In this document: positions 1 through 8,750 of the stretch, piece after piece
Numbering within the stretch: the stretch's first letter is position 1
Layout: every line of letters starts with the position of its first letter
NCBI GenBank assembly: GCA_017543285.1
Contig: JAFYGK010000019.1
Span: 1-46,995 of the forward strand
Source of the DNA: Clostridia bacterium
Lineage (GTDB): Bacteria; Bacillota; Clostridia; Oscillospirales; Acutalibacteraceae
Direction: 5' to 3'
Length of the DNA: 46,995 nt
Notes under the pieces: generated by a model
The model's database searches: none
Told to the model about the DNA's origin: nothing
Seen by the model: the letters and a program-made list of their open reading frames with translations, nothing else
Position numbers and translations under genes: made by a program

Positions 1-67
1 TAGGCTGCGTGTGTAAGTGCAGTGATGTATTTAGCTTGGCAGTACTAATAGGTCGAGGGCTTGAACC
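1..67 (+). rRNA. rrl: 23S rRNA, 3' end (partial)
   Basis: The first ~67 bases match the conserved 3' terminus of Firmicute 23S rRNA, including the segment AGTACTAATAGGTCGAGGGC followed by TTGAACC. The gene enters from the left edge. The exact 3' end is inferred. No 5S rRNA sequence follows: only a short spacer and then a strong terminator. Confidence 0.93.
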
Positions 68-86
68 ATATTGAGTATATGGTTCA
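62..86 (+). other. Perfect hairpin across the 23S 3' end
   Basis: TGAACCATAT (62-71), a five-base loop and ATATGGTTCA (77-86) form a perfect 10-bp stem that starts inside the mature 23S end. It could act in 3' processing or compete with the usual pairing of the 23S ends. The stem is seen; its role is inference. Confidence 0.5.
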
Positions 87-144
87 GCGAACAGTGCGGA
101 ACAAAGTTGTTTGTAAAGTTATTCAGTTTTGAGGGTGCAAATCC

Positions 145-176
145 AAACGCTTCGATCGTGTGATCGAAGCGTTTTT
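145..176 (+). terminator. rRNA operon terminator
   Basis: A perfect 13-bp stem (145-157 with 162-174) closes a GTGT loop and ends in a T run. It sits directly after the 23S gene and its short spacer, so it ends the rRNA transcript here. Confidence 0.88.
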
Positions 177-316
177 CGTTATTCTGATTTTTTTGTTTTC
201 GCCCACAAGGAATATTTTTAAGCAGATTGTCCTATTATCTTCTGCTTGTATTTTTATGCCAGACGTTTCCTTCTTCGTTATAATTTATATCTTTGGATAT
301 AAATTCATTAAAAATA

Positions 317-345
317 TTGACAATTTCGTTTGAACATGTTACAAT
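317..345 (+). promoter_or_regulatory. Sigma-A promoter for the DUF4190-like gene
   Basis: TTGACA (317-322), a 17-bp spacer and TACAAT (340-345), with a TGT extended -10 element. It lies ~30 bp upstream of the start codon at 377. The rest of the gap 177-316 is AT-rich and shows nothing else. Confidence 0.8.
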
Positions 346-376
346 TAGGTCACAATTTATGAGGAGGTTTTTTACC

Positions 377-742
377 ATGAATCAAAACACACCTGCACCG
401 TCTTCCACCAATTCCATTATCGCTCTTGTTTGCGGTCTTATCGGCGTTGTTGGCTGCTTCCTTACTTTCCACTGGATCGTACCGATCATCACACTCGTAC
501 TTGCTATCCTCGGTATTGTTTTCGGCGTAAAGGGCATGAAGGCTGCTAACGAAACAGGCAAGGGTAAGGGCATGGCTGTTGCCGGTCTTGTTCTCGGCAT
601 CATCGGCGCTGTTTTCAGTGCAATCGGCGTTATCTGCGCAATCTGCGTAGCCGCTGCTGCAAAGGCTGTCCTCGATGCTTCCGGCGCAAACCTCAACGAT
701 CTCCAGAACATTCTCAATCAGGTCAGCTCTTTCAAGTTCTAA
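377..742 (+). CDS. DUF4190-like small membrane protein
   Basis: A 121-residue protein. ATG at 377 is chosen because GAGGAGG (361-367) sits at ideal spacing and the promoter lies just upstream; a longer in-frame start at 293 would precede the promoter. After a short hydrophilic N-terminus there are two hydrophobic blocks (about residues 13-50 and 68-100). Between them is a polar loop rich in Gly and Lys (GMKAANETGKGKGMAVAG), the layout of DUF4190-type proteins. The family has no established biochemical role. It is transcribed alone, after the rRNA operon. The family call rests on pattern recognition. Confidence 0.75.
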   Translation: MNQNTPAPSSTNSIIALVCGLIGVVGCFLTFHWIVPIITLVLAILGIVFGVKGMKAANETGKGKGMAVAGLVLGIIGAVFSAIGVICAICVAAAAKAVLDASGANLNDLQNILNQVSSFKF

Positions 743-775
743 TCTTTTGAAACTACATATAATGTAATAGCTTTA

Positions 776-802
776 GCCGGCATGAGTTATTCTCATGTCG
801 GC
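776..802 (+). terminator. Hairpin after the DUF4190-like gene, weak terminator
   Basis: An 11-bp stem (776-786 with 792-802, one wobble pair) without a good T run. It lies between this gene and the Lgt-family gene and covers the ATG at 795, which argues against that codon as a start. Confidence 0.4.
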
Positions 803-824
803 TGTGCTGTATAAAGGGATAAAC

Positions 825-1628
825 ATGATACCTAATTTTTTTATCTTTAATAAAGAGGTTTCCGCCTACATGATTGCAGCCATGCTTGGCGTTTTTGCCT
901 GCATTTTCGTTACCTATAAGCTCGCAAAGCGTTCCGGCAGCAACGAGATAACCATGCTTACCACCATGCTCATCGCTTTGGCGTCCAGTCTGGTCGGGTC
1001 CCATCTCCTTTACGGCATAACCAATATGCCCATCATCGTTGCCGTGTGCAGGGATCTGAGTGTTATAACCTCCTTTTCCGTTTTCTGGACGCTCGTGCAA
1101 TTGATTTTCGGCGGCTCTGTTTATTACGGCGGACTCATTACCGGCATGCTCGGCGGATACATCTATCTCAGGCATAAAAAAATCAGAATTGCGCCCTATG
1201 CCGATATCGGTGCCATAGGTATTCCGCTTTTTCACTTTTTCGGCCGCGTCGGCTGCTTTTTGTCCGGCTGCTGTTACGGTATTCCATGGTCGTCGGGCGT
1301 GACATATCATCATGCGCTTGTCGATTCCGCAAACGGAATTCCGCGCTTTCCCGTCCAGCTCGTCGAGGCTGTGCTTAATCTCGCGCTTTTCATTCTGCTG
1401 CTTGTGCTTTTTAAAAAACAAAAGGCAAAGGGCAAGCTGCTTGCACTTTATCTGATTATTTACCCGTTCTACAGATTTATGCTTGAATTTTTGAGAGACG
1501 ACGGATACAGAGGGTTTTTATTCGGCCTTTCCACCTCGCAGATAATTTCCGTTTTGTTGTTTGTGCCCTCTGTAATATGGTTGATAATATCCTGCAGAAG
1601 AAAAGGCGGCGACGGGTCGGCCGCTTGA
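825..1628 (+). CDS. lgt: Lgt-family protein (prolipoprotein diacylglyceryl transferase-like)
   Basis: A 267-residue polytopic membrane protein. ATG at 825 follows AAAGGGA at good spacing. Seven or so hydrophobic segments are visible. Family marks are YYGGLITG near residue 105, FGRVGCFLSGCCYG near residue 146, and PVQLVEA. Lgt moves diacylglycerol from phosphatidylglycerol to the lipobox Cys of prelipoproteins. The signature differs from classical Lgt: the usual GNFxNGExxG is replaced by GCFLSGCCYG, with three Cys. This marks a divergent branch, so lipoprotein modification is likely but not certain. Several lipoproteins are encoded in the window, so substrates exist. Confidence 0.75.
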   Translation: MIPNFFIFNKEVSAYMIAAMLGVFACIFVTYKLAKRSGSNEITMLTTMLIALASSLVGSHLLYGITNMPIIVAVCRDLSVITSFSVFWTLVQLIFGGSVYYGGLITGMLGGYIYLRHKKIRIAPYADIGAIGIPLFHFFGRVGCFLSGCCYGIPWSSGVTYHHALVDSANGIPRFPVQLVEAVLNLALFILLLVLFKKQKAKGKLLALYLIIYPFYRFMLEFLRDDGYRGFLFGLSTSQIISVLLFVPSVIWLIISCRRKGGDGSAA

Positions 1629-1661
1629 TTAAAGCGATACAGTTTAAAAAATGAAATATCG

Positions 1662-1689
1662 GGAGCTGCGGTTTCGGTGCCGCGGCTCC
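1662..1689 (+). terminator. Hairpin after the Lgt-family gene
   Basis: A 10-bp GC-rich stem (1662-1671 with 1680-1689, one wobble) 33 bp after the stop codon. The following bases are AT-rich but not a T run, so termination would be weak. Confidence 0.45.
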
Positions 1690-1721
1690 TATTAATATTA
1701 TGTGAACTCGGCAAAAATCTA

Positions 1722-1750
1722 TTGCGATTATTTGTAATTTATGCGATAAT
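1722..1750 (+). promoter_or_regulatory. Sigma-A promoter for uppP
   Basis: TTGCGA (1722-1727), 17-bp spacer and GATAAT (1745-1750), with TGC as an extended -10. Located ~70 bp upstream of the uppP start. Confidence 0.7.
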
Positions 1751-1818
1751 ATATTGATACAATTATTATGCGGAGGTTTGCCCGCTCAAACAATCCAGCC
1801 TTTCACGGAGGAAATCAT

Positions 1819-2685
1819 ATGTCTTTGATAAATGCGGTAATAGAGGGAATCATTCAGGCGCTGACCGAGTTTCTGCCCATTTCGAGCTCCGGCCATCTGG
1901 CTGTCTATAATTATTTCTTCAATAAAAACGAGGGCGACACTTTCTTTACGATATTACTGCACATCGGTACTCTCATCGCCGTTATCATATGTTATCACAA
2001 GACCATATGGGAGCTTATCAAGGAGTTTTTCAAGACCATCGGCGATATTTTCACCGGTAAATTCAAATGGTCACAGATGAACCCCACAAGGCGCATGCTG
2101 ATAATGCTCATAATCTGCATGCTTCCGCTGGCCCTCTTCCTCCCCGTTAAGGATTATGTGGACGTCGCGGCAAAGAATATTTTCCTTCTGTCGCTCTGTT
2201 TTATCTTTACCGGCGTTATACTCATGCTTGGCCATTTTGTCGGGAAACGCAGCTATAACAGGGAAAAGATGACCGTATGGGATTCCCTCTGCATCGGATT
2301 TATGCAGGGTCTTGCCATCTTCCCGGGTATTTCAAGAAGCGGCTCGACCATTTCCGCCGGACTGGTGCTCGGTCTTAAAAAGGAGCATGTGACTCAGTTT
2401 TCTTTTATTCTCAGCATACCGACCATCCTGGGCTCGTTTCTGATTGAGCTTTACGACAACCGCTCAGAGCTTGCCAATGTCGATTTCGTTCCCGTAATTG
2501 TCGGAATCATTGTCGCGGCGATATTCGGCGTGCTGGCCATAAAGCTGATAGAGTTTATAATAAAGAAAAACAAATTCAACATTTTTTCGATTTACTGTCT
2601 GGTTCTCGGCTTCGGTCTGATGTTCTGCTATCTCTATCAGTCGGCTACGGGTAATTCCGTTGCTGCCATGCTGGGACTGGCATAA
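1819..2685 (+). CDS. uppP: Undecaprenyl-diphosphatase
   Basis: A 288-residue integral membrane phosphatase of the BacA/UppP family. It dephosphorylates undecaprenyl diphosphate so that the lipid carrier can be reused in peptidoglycan synthesis; it also gives bacitracin tolerance. Both family motifs are intact: TEFLPISSSGH (residues 16-26, with the catalytic Glu) and GISRSGS (170-176). Eight hydrophobic stretches fit the fold. ATG at 1819 follows GGAGG and is preferred to an upstream in-frame ATG at 1768. It has its own promoter at 1722 and is followed 34 bp later by the phosphatase gene at 2720. Confidence 0.93.
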   Translation: MSLINAVIEGIIQALTEFLPISSSGHLAVYNYFFNKNEGDTFFTILLHIGTLIAVIICYHKTIWELIKEFFKTIGDIFTGKFKWSQMNPTRRMLIMLIICMLPLALFLPVKDYVDVAAKNIFLLSLCFIFTGVILMLGHFVGKRSYNREKMTVWDSLCIGFMQGLAIFPGISRSGSTISAGLVLGLKKEHVTQFSFILSIPTILGSFLIELYDNRSELANVDFVPVIVGIIVAAIFGVLAIKLIEFIIKKNKFNIFSIYCLVLGFGLMFCYLYQSATGNSVAAMLGLA

Positions 2686-2719
2686 GAGAAACGGCGCCTT
2701 TTATTGAGGGGTGACATTT

Positions 2720-3484
2720 ATGGATTTCGAGAGGATAATAGAGCTCGTAAAGAACAGCGGCAGGATGGTAAAAAATCTTGCCCACGACGAATACAATACA
2801 AGGCTGAAGGGCCAGTCCGATTTTGTTACGGCTGCGGATATAGCTGTTAGCAAGTATCTGAAGAAGGAGCTGAAATCCGAAGCTCCGCATGTCGGTTTTT
2901 TATCCGAAGAGGAAGGCGGCAGGCTGACAGACCCATGCTGGATCCTGGATCCCGTGGACGGAACCGCGAATCTTGTTTACGGGCTGAATATGAGCTCGGT
3001 TTCGCTCGGACTGTATGTTGGCGGAAGGGTAGTTTTCGGCGTCGTCTATAACCCTTTTTCGGGAGAGTGCTTCACGGCCGAAGAAGGAAAAGGCGCCTTT
3101 CTGAATAACAGCAGGATCGCTGTCAGCAAAAGGGATATTTCTCAGAGTATAGTGGAATTCGGCGCCGGATCCACGCACAAGGAAAACGCCGACATCAGCT
3201 TTGCGGTCGCCAAGGATATTTTTATGCATTGCGTCGATATAAGACGGATATGTTCTTCCGCTCTCGATCTTTGCTTTATCGCTTCGGGCAGGATAGACGG
3301 TTATTTTGAATTTGTACTGAAGCCATGGGATGTAGCGGCGGGATCGCTGATCCTGTCGGAGGCGGGCGGAAGGATCACGGATATGAACGGCCGCGCCATT
3401 GATCTGAGCCGGAAGACGTCGGTTGTTGCGAGCAACGGCGTCATACATGATTATCTCCTGAATACGATCAGCCAAAATATGTAA
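2720..3484 (+). CDS. Inositol monophosphatase-family phosphatase
   Basis: A 254-residue soluble Mg-dependent phosphatase of the FIG superfamily. The metal-binding motif WILDPVDGT lies at residues 74-82 (D77, D80), the acidic pair SEEEGG near residue 60, and the C-terminal motif WDVAAGSLILSEAGG starts at 203. All are intact. Substrates in the family include inositol phosphates, PAP and sugar phosphates, and the sequence alone does not decide between them. ATG at 2720 is chosen over GTG at 2711 because GAGGGGTG then becomes the ribosome site. The gene is probably co-transcribed with uppP. Confidence 0.88.
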   Translation: MDFERIIELVKNSGRMVKNLAHDEYNTRLKGQSDFVTAADIAVSKYLKKELKSEAPHVGFLSEEEGGRLTDPCWILDPVDGTANLVYGLNMSSVSLGLYVGGRVVFGVVYNPFSGECFTAEEGKGAFLNNSRIAVSKRDISQSIVEFGAGSTHKENADISFAVAKDIFMHCVDIRRICSSALDLCFIASGRIDGYFEFVLKPWDVAAGSLILSEAGGRITDMNGRAIDLSRKTSVVASNGVIHDYLLNTISQNM

Positions 3485-3512
3485 AACGGATTTCGGGCGG
3501 TGAAATGCAGTG

Positions 3513-4304
3513 ATGAACAAAATGGACAGTATTGATAAGACCAGCGCGGTTTACAGAAAGATATATAAATGGTCAGCAGTATTATTCGGAGCACTTGCCC
3601 TTGTTTACTATTATTTTAAAACACAGTATGTTGTGGGAGAAAACCTCTTCGCAAGGATATTCTTTCAGATTTTTTCCCTCGGTGTTCTGGCGTCGCTGTC
3701 CTATACCATATGCCAGTTTATTGGCGAGCGCATGTGGATATCCAGGAACAAAAATATCTTCATCAAGGGAACATGGCTGCACATACACGTCAAAAACGGC
3801 GTAGCCACAAGAATCGGCAAGGCCGAAATAAAACAGAGCTTTTTTACAATATCCGTAACGGGTCATAATACCCAGTTCAAAACCGACGGCACATATGACG
3901 CCGACGCCGACAGCGACTGGAAATATTACATGGGCGCGGTATATAACGACGCTACAAAGCGGGATTATATCGGATGCTACTCCAAGCTCGGGCGCCACGG
4001 AAACTGCGACGACGGTCTGCACGAGATGACCATCGAGCAATCAGGCTCAGGCTTTCCGAACAGAATATACGGACATTTTCTCGATACCTTTGCCATTGAC
4101 GACAGCATAAGGGATACGGAGAATCACAAGGGCGAAATCCTTATGTTCAGATTATCCGAGCCGCTTCGGAATTACCTTTATACCGACGGCAGGTTTGATT
4201 ATGAAAAGCTTTCCGGACTGATCGGAGAAGCCGGGTTCAGCAATGAACCGTATGTAAAGGAGCTTTTAAAATACAAAAACAGAATCGACGCACCGGAGAA
4301 ATGA
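3513..4304 (+). CDS. Two-TM, beta-rich membrane protein (Cap15/S-2TMbeta-like layout)
   Basis: A 263-residue protein. Two N-terminal membrane helices (about 20-35 and 45-68) are followed by a soluble domain of ~190 residues that looks beta-rich. This domain opens with KGTWLHIH (from residue 85) and continues with KQSFFTISVTG and an IYGHF segment. The layout resembles the SMODS-associated 2TM beta-strand-rich effectors (Cap15) of CBASS immunity. No CD-NTase or other CBASS gene is nearby; neighbours are IMPase and ftsK. It could equally be an unrelated envelope protein. The start is ATG at 3513; GTG at 3510 is also possible. Resemblance is by eye only. Confidence 0.5.
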   Translation: MNKMDSIDKTSAVYRKIYKWSAVLFGALALVYYYFKTQYVVGENLFARIFFQIFSLGVLASLSYTICQFIGERMWISRNKNIFIKGTWLHIHVKNGVATRIGKAEIKQSFFTISVTGHNTQFKTDGTYDADADSDWKYYMGAVYNDATKRDYIGCYSKLGRHGNCDDGLHEMTIEQSGSGFPNRIYGHFLDTFAIDDSIRDTENHKGEILMFRLSEPLRNYLYTDGRFDYEKLSGLIGEAGFSNEPYVKELLKYKNRIDAPEK

Positions 4305-4326
4305 TTTCACAGGAGGAATTGCGTTA

Positions 4327-7014
4327 ATGGCGCAGACCAGAAACAACGGCGGCAAAGGCAAACGGCAGCCGCAGACAAAGGCTCAGCGCGAAAAAGCTGT
4401 TGCAGCACAAAAGGAAAAATCATTCAGCAAAAAAATAACCGTCGCCGTAATCCTTTTTATAGCGGCGCTCTTTCTGCTTGCCATTCTTTTTGTCAGAGGC
4501 GAAAACGCATGGAACAGCCTGCGCAGTTTTTATCTCGGTGTTTTCGGATGGCCGGTTGCCGTCGGTATACCGATAATACTGATATATATCGCCGCGCTGT
4601 GCGTCAGGGATCAGGAAATCTCCCTGATCAAAAAGACGGCATGGCTTTCCGCAGGCTTTTTTGTCATGCTTGACACGCTGATTTTTACCTTCCTTCCCGA
4701 CGTTTCCTCCGGAAAGTACGGCGATGTTCTTAGCGATCTTTATGCCGACGCGCCCAAAAAATTCAACTGCGGACTCCAGGGAGGACTGCTTGGAAAGCCG
4801 CTTGTCAGCCTGTTCGGAACAAGCGGCGCGAAGGTTACGACGATAATAATCGCCCTTCTGCTGCTTGGCTTGACGGTAGGGATAAATATTATCACCTTTA
4901 TGAAGAAAAAGCATGACGAGCGCCGCAGACAAAGGCTTGAAGCAAAAGAAAACGCTCCGGAGCAGATGTTTGCTGAGCAGTTGAGCGCCGGCCATTTCGG
5001 CAGAAGACGCAGAACTCAGAACATAGACATTCCTGTCGATGAGGACAAGCCGGGAAAAAAACCGGAACAATCGTCCGCAGACCCGTGGACGGACATTCTG
5101 GCCAAGAGCAATGCGCAGACAAGAAAAAAGCCCGCTGTAAATCCAATTACATTCAAAAAACGCGCTTCATTCGATGTTCCGCTTGATGATGAGCCCAGCG
5201 AGGCAGACTACGCAAAGGCGGAAGGAAAACCTGTATCGCTCTTTAACAATGAAATCGTACTTGACAGCACCGAAAAGGATGCCCAGCCGCTCAATATAGT
5301 TATACCGCATTTCAACGGTACAGCCATGAACAACGCTCTGACACGAAGGCAGCGGGACGAAAAAGCGGCGCAGAGCGACGAAAAACCGCGTCAGCTCGGA
5401 ATGGAGGATATAAAAAGATCGGGTGAGATCGACCGGCTGATAGACCAGGTCACTCACGATCAGATCGACAACAAGCCCAAAAAGCAGCCGATCGAGATCG
5501 GTCTTGAGCAGGAGCCTAACCTTCAGGTTAAAAAGCAGGTCTTTGTCAGACCGCCGGTCACAATGTACAGGCAGGCCGAAGAGGTCAGCCAGACCGACAT
5601 ACAGGAGGAGCTGCGCCAGAACGCCGAAAGGCTTGTCGAGGTGCTCCGCAGCTTTGGCGTAGAAACGAGAATAGTAGGCATCAGCCGCGGCCCCTCGGTC
5701 ACGCGATACGAGCTGCAGCCTGCCGCGGGCGTAAAGATAAGCCGTATTACCAGTCTGTCGGACGATATTGCGCTCGGTCTTGCCGCTATATCGGTAAGAA
5801 TCGAGGCCCCGATACCCGGACGTGCCGCAATAGGAATCGAGATACCGAATCATGTCCGCAGCGGAGTCAGCCTGCGTGAGATACTGGAATCGGATCAGTT
5901 TAAAAAAGCAAAGAGCAAGATAACCGTTGCGCTCGGCAGAGACATCACCGGCAAGGTGGTAGTCACAGATCTGGCGAAAATGCCCCATCTGCTCATCGCA
6001 GGCACAACCGGCTCGGGCAAATCGGTCACGGTGCAGTGCATGATACAGAGCGTTTTATACAATTCCTCGCCCGACGAGGTAAAGATACTCCTCATCGACC
6101 CCAAGCAGGTCGAATTCAAAGCATACAACGGTATACCGAATCTGCTGGTTCCTGTGGTTACAGAGCCGAGGAAGGCTGCCGGCGCGCTGGGTTGGGCGGT
6201 CACCGAAATGCTCAAGAGATACAATATCTTTGCCGACAACAACGTAAGGGATATTTACGACTACAATGAAATGGCGGAAAAAAGCGATGAAATCCAGCCT
6301 ATGCCGCAGATACTTATAATCGTCGATGAATTCTCCGATCTGATGATGACGGCAAAAAGCGAAGTTGAAGATTATGTCTGCCGTCTGGCTCAGATGGCGA
6401 GAGCCGCCGGAATGCATCTTGTCATAGCCACGCAGCGTCCGTCAACCGACGTAATCACCGGTCTTATTAAGGCGAATATTCCGTCAAGACTTGCGCTGTC
6501 GGTTTCCAACAATACCGATTCGAGAGTCATTCTGGATCAGGGCGGAGCCGAAAAGCTGCTTGGCAACGGAGATATGCTGTTCAGCCCGATAGGGGCTTCC
6601 AAGCCGACACGTATACAGGGATGCTATGTTTCCATAAAGGAAATAAATGACGTGACCGATTTTCTGCGCCGGCAGCAGACCGCGGAGTATGACGAAAGCG
6701 TCATGGAGGAGATAGAGAAGCAGTCGTTAAGCGAACCGGAGCAGAGCATGGACTTCGGTGAAGACGCGGACGAACTGCTGCCTCAGGCGGTCGAAATCGT
6801 CCTTGATGTGGGCGAGGCAAGCGCGACCCTGCTGCAAAGAAGACTTCGTCTGGGTTACGCAAGAGCCGGACGACTCGTTGACGCCATGGAAAAAATGGGT
6901 ATTGTCGGTCCCCACGAGGGCTCAAAACCCAGAAAGCTGCTGATCGGTCGTCAGGAATGGCAGCAAATCAAGCAGGCTGCCGGAGGCAGCGTCGATGAGG
7001 ACATACCATTCTGA
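4327..7014 (+). CDS. ftsK: DNA translocase FtsK/SpoIIIE
   Basis: An 895-residue membrane-anchored, ATP-driven DNA pump that moves chromosome ends through the closing septum and, in spore formers, into the forespore. Residues ~37-190 hold about four TM segments. A charged linker (~195-400) leads into the motor domain, with Walker A GTTGSGKS at 559-566 and Walker B IIVDEFSD at about 664-671. The C-terminal gamma winged helix (~817-882, ASATLLQRRLRLGYARAGRL) recognises KOPS/SRS-type sequences. ATG at 4327 follows AGGAGG. Length is within the family range. The spoIIA operon in the same window fits a SpoIIIE-type role, but septal and sporulation variants cannot be told apart here. Confidence 0.95.
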   Translation: MAQTRNNGGKGKRQPQTKAQREKAVAAQKEKSFSKKITVAVILFIAALFLLAILFVRGENAWNSLRSFYLGVFGWPVAVGIPIILIYIAALCVRDQEISLIKKTAWLSAGFFVMLDTLIFTFLPDVSSGKYGDVLSDLYADAPKKFNCGLQGGLLGKPLVSLFGTSGAKVTTIIIALLLLGLTVGINIITFMKKKHDERRRQRLEAKENAPEQMFAEQLSAGHFGRRRRTQNIDIPVDEDKPGKKPEQSSADPWTDILAKSNAQTRKKPAVNPITFKKRASFDVPLDDEPSEADYAKAEGKPVSLFNNEIVLDSTEKDAQPLNIVIPHFNGTAMNNALTRRQRDEKAAQSDEKPRQLGMEDIKRSGEIDRLIDQVTHDQIDNKPKKQPIEIGLEQEPNLQVKKQVFVRPPVTMYRQAEEVSQTDIQEELRQNAERLVEVLRSFGVETRIVGISRGPSVTRYELQPAAGVKISRITSLSDDIALGLAAISVRIEAPIPGRAAIGIEIPNHVRSGVSLREILESDQFKKAKSKITVALGRDITGKVVVTDLAKMPHLLIAGTTGSGKSVTVQCMIQSVLYNSSPDEVKILLIDPKQVEFKAYNGIPNLLVPVVTEPRKAAGALGWAVTEMLKRYNIFADNNVRDIYDYNEMAEKSDEIQPMPQILIIVDEFSDLMMTAKSEVEDYVCRLAQMARAAGMHLVIATQRPSTDVITGLIKANIPSRLALSVSNNTDSRVILDQGGAEKLLGNGDMLFSPIGASKPTRIQGCYVSIKEINDVTDFLRRQQTAEYDESVMEEIEKQSLSEPEQSMDFGEDADELLPQAVEIVLDVGEASATLLQRRLRLGYARAGRLVDAMEKMGIVGPHEGSKPRKLLIGRQEWQQIKQAAGGSVDEDIPF

Positions 7015-7058
7015 TTTGTCGGAAATATATCTTTATCGGATTTGATCAGAGGTGAACG

Positions 7059-8021
7059 ATGAAAAAGATAGTAAGGCTGTTCACAAAAGGAGCAAAAAGC
7101 ATTATTGCGTGGATATTGCTGCTGTTGCTGCTTATATTCGCGGCAATCACCGTTGCAGAATATGTTAAGCTGCCGTCATTTATCCCGTCGTGGAGCCGGA
7201 TTTTTGAGGCGTTAGGTCTGTCGCCAGAAGCCCCTCAAATAATTGAAGCCGATAAATTCGAGATACACATAATAGACGTCGGCAAGGCGGACAGCATTTT
7301 GATCCGGTGCGAGGGCGAGGATATGCTCATCGACGCCGGAGAAAAGGAAACTGCCGGTAAGGTGATAAACTATCTGAGCAGCGTCGGAGTCAAAAGACTT
7401 AAGTACGTCATGGCATCACATCCGCACAACGATCATATCGGCGGTATGAGCAAGGTGCTTAAACGCTTCGACACGGATGAGATAATTATGGGCGATTATC
7501 CCGTGGAACTGACTCCTACCTCCAACAATTATGAAAAGCTGCTCGATACGATAGAGGATAAAAATATACCCGTCAAAAAGGGCGAAGCCGGAGTCACATT
7601 TGAACTGGGAAGCGCAAAAGCGGAAATACTCTTTCCGTATGAGGGCTATATCAACGACGAGCTGAATAACTATTCTCTTGTCACCCGGTTTGAATACGGA
7701 GAAAGATCCTTCCTCATGATGGGAGACTGCGAGGAAGAAGCGGAGGACGCGATGCTGGATATGAATGTTTTGAAACCCTGCGACTTCCTCAAGGTGGGTC
7801 ATCACGGCAGCAATTCTTCAACAAAGAAACGCTTTCTCAGCGCAATAAAGCCCGAGTATGCCGCGATCAGCGTCGGCCAGTATGACATATACGGTCATCC
7901 GGACGACAAGGTGCTCGGCAGGCTTGATGATTTCAATGTAAAATACTACCGCACCGATTACAGCGGGACGATCGTAATACGCTCAGACGGAAGCACCATT
8001 ACGGTTGACACCGAAAAATAA
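7059..8021 (+). CDS. ComEC-like metallo-beta-lactamase-fold hydrolase
   Basis: A 320-residue protein with one N-terminal membrane helix (about 15-31) and an extracytoplasmic MBL domain resembling the C-terminal domain of ComEC/Rec2. The metal site SHPHNDH is intact (H121, H123, D125, H126). Later family marks are LMMGDCEEEAED and LKVGHHGSNSS. The large ComEC channel domain is absent. Such stand-alone proteins are thought to be secreted or anchored nucleases or phosphodiesterases, but the substrate is not established. It is followed 23 bp later by a DUF3006 domain, a common partner of this family. Confidence 0.85.
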   Translation: MKKIVRLFTKGAKSIIAWILLLLLLIFAAITVAEYVKLPSFIPSWSRIFEALGLSPEAPQIIEADKFEIHIIDVGKADSILIRCEGEDMLIDAGEKETAGKVINYLSSVGVKRLKYVMASHPHNDHIGGMSKVLKRFDTDEIIMGDYPVELTPTSNNYEKLLDTIEDKNIPVKKGEAGVTFELGSAKAEILFPYEGYINDELNNYSLVTRFEYGERSFLMMGDCEEEAEDAMLDMNVLKPCDFLKVGHHGSNSSTKKRFLSAIKPEYAAISVGQYDIYGHPDDKVLGRLDDFNVKYYRTDYSGTIVIRSDGSTITVDTEK

Positions 8022-8044
8022 CCGCGGTCTTGCGGAAAATTGAT

Positions 8045-8746
8045 ATGAAATATTCAGTTGACAGCATTGACGATAAAACCGCCGTCCTCGCCGGCGACGA
8101 CCAAAGCCGCCTTGCAATAAACCGCGCAGATTTGCCCGGAGGTATTTACGAAGGCGATATTGTGGACATAAACGACGGCATAATCGCCGTGGACCGCGGC
8201 GAAACAAAACGACGCAGAGCGGAAAACAACCGGCGGCTCAAAAGGCTCTTTGAGGATCAGAACAAAAAAACGCGCTTTATAAATACGGCGGATAAGAAGG
8301 AACAAGCGTCAGACATGAGTAAAACGATAAAAAGCAGCAGCTCGGAGCAGACCGAGCAAATCGCCTGCGAGCTTGCCAAAAAACTTCATCCGGGCGACGT
8401 TATTGCGCTGTTCGGTGAAATGGGCGCCGGGAAAACCGCCTTCGTGCGTGGTCTTGCAAGAGGAATGGGGCTGGATGACAGGGTATCGAGCCCGACCTTT
8501 GCAATAGTGCATGACTACAGCGGCCGGCTGATACATTTTGATATGTATCGCATAGAAAGCTGGGACTCGCTTTATTCAACCGGGTATTACGACTATCTCG
8601 ATTCAAATGCCGTAATAGTGATAGAGTGGAGCGAGAACGTGGAAAACGCCTTGCCGGAAGGATATATCCGGGTGGATATAGAAAAAACCGAAAACGAAAA
8701 CGAAAGAATAATCACAATAGATGGCCTTTCGCTGTCGGAAGGATGA
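8045..8746 (+). CDS. tsaE: DUF3006-TsaE fusion: t6A synthesis ATPase
   Basis: A 233-residue reading frame joining two families. Residues 1 to ~70 form a small beta-rich DUF3006 domain ([13 protein letters not shown]). A charged linker (~70-90, rich in Arg and Lys) leads to a full TsaE domain from Met91, with Walker A GEMGAGKT (124-131) and the [11 protein letters not shown] segment. TsaE is the ATPase that drives the TsaB-TsaD-TsaE complex making t6A at position 37 of ANN-decoding tRNAs. The two parts are in frame with no stop. An internal start at 8315, with AAGAAGGA at 8294-8301 at long spacing, could also yield a normal 143-residue TsaE. tsaB begins 5 bp after the stop. Confidence 0.88.
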   Translation: MKYSVDSIDDKTAVLAGDDQSRLAINRADLPGGIYEGDIVDINDGIIAVDRGETKRRRAENNRRLKRLFEDQNKKTRFINTADKKEQASDMSKTIKSSSSEQTEQIACELAKKLHPGDVIALFGEMGAGKTAFVRGLARGMGLDDRVSSPTFAIVHDYSGRLIHFDMYRIESWDSLYSTGYYDYLDSNAVIVIEWSENVENALPEGYIRVDIEKTENENERIITIDGLSLSEG

Positions 8747-8750
8747 TAAG

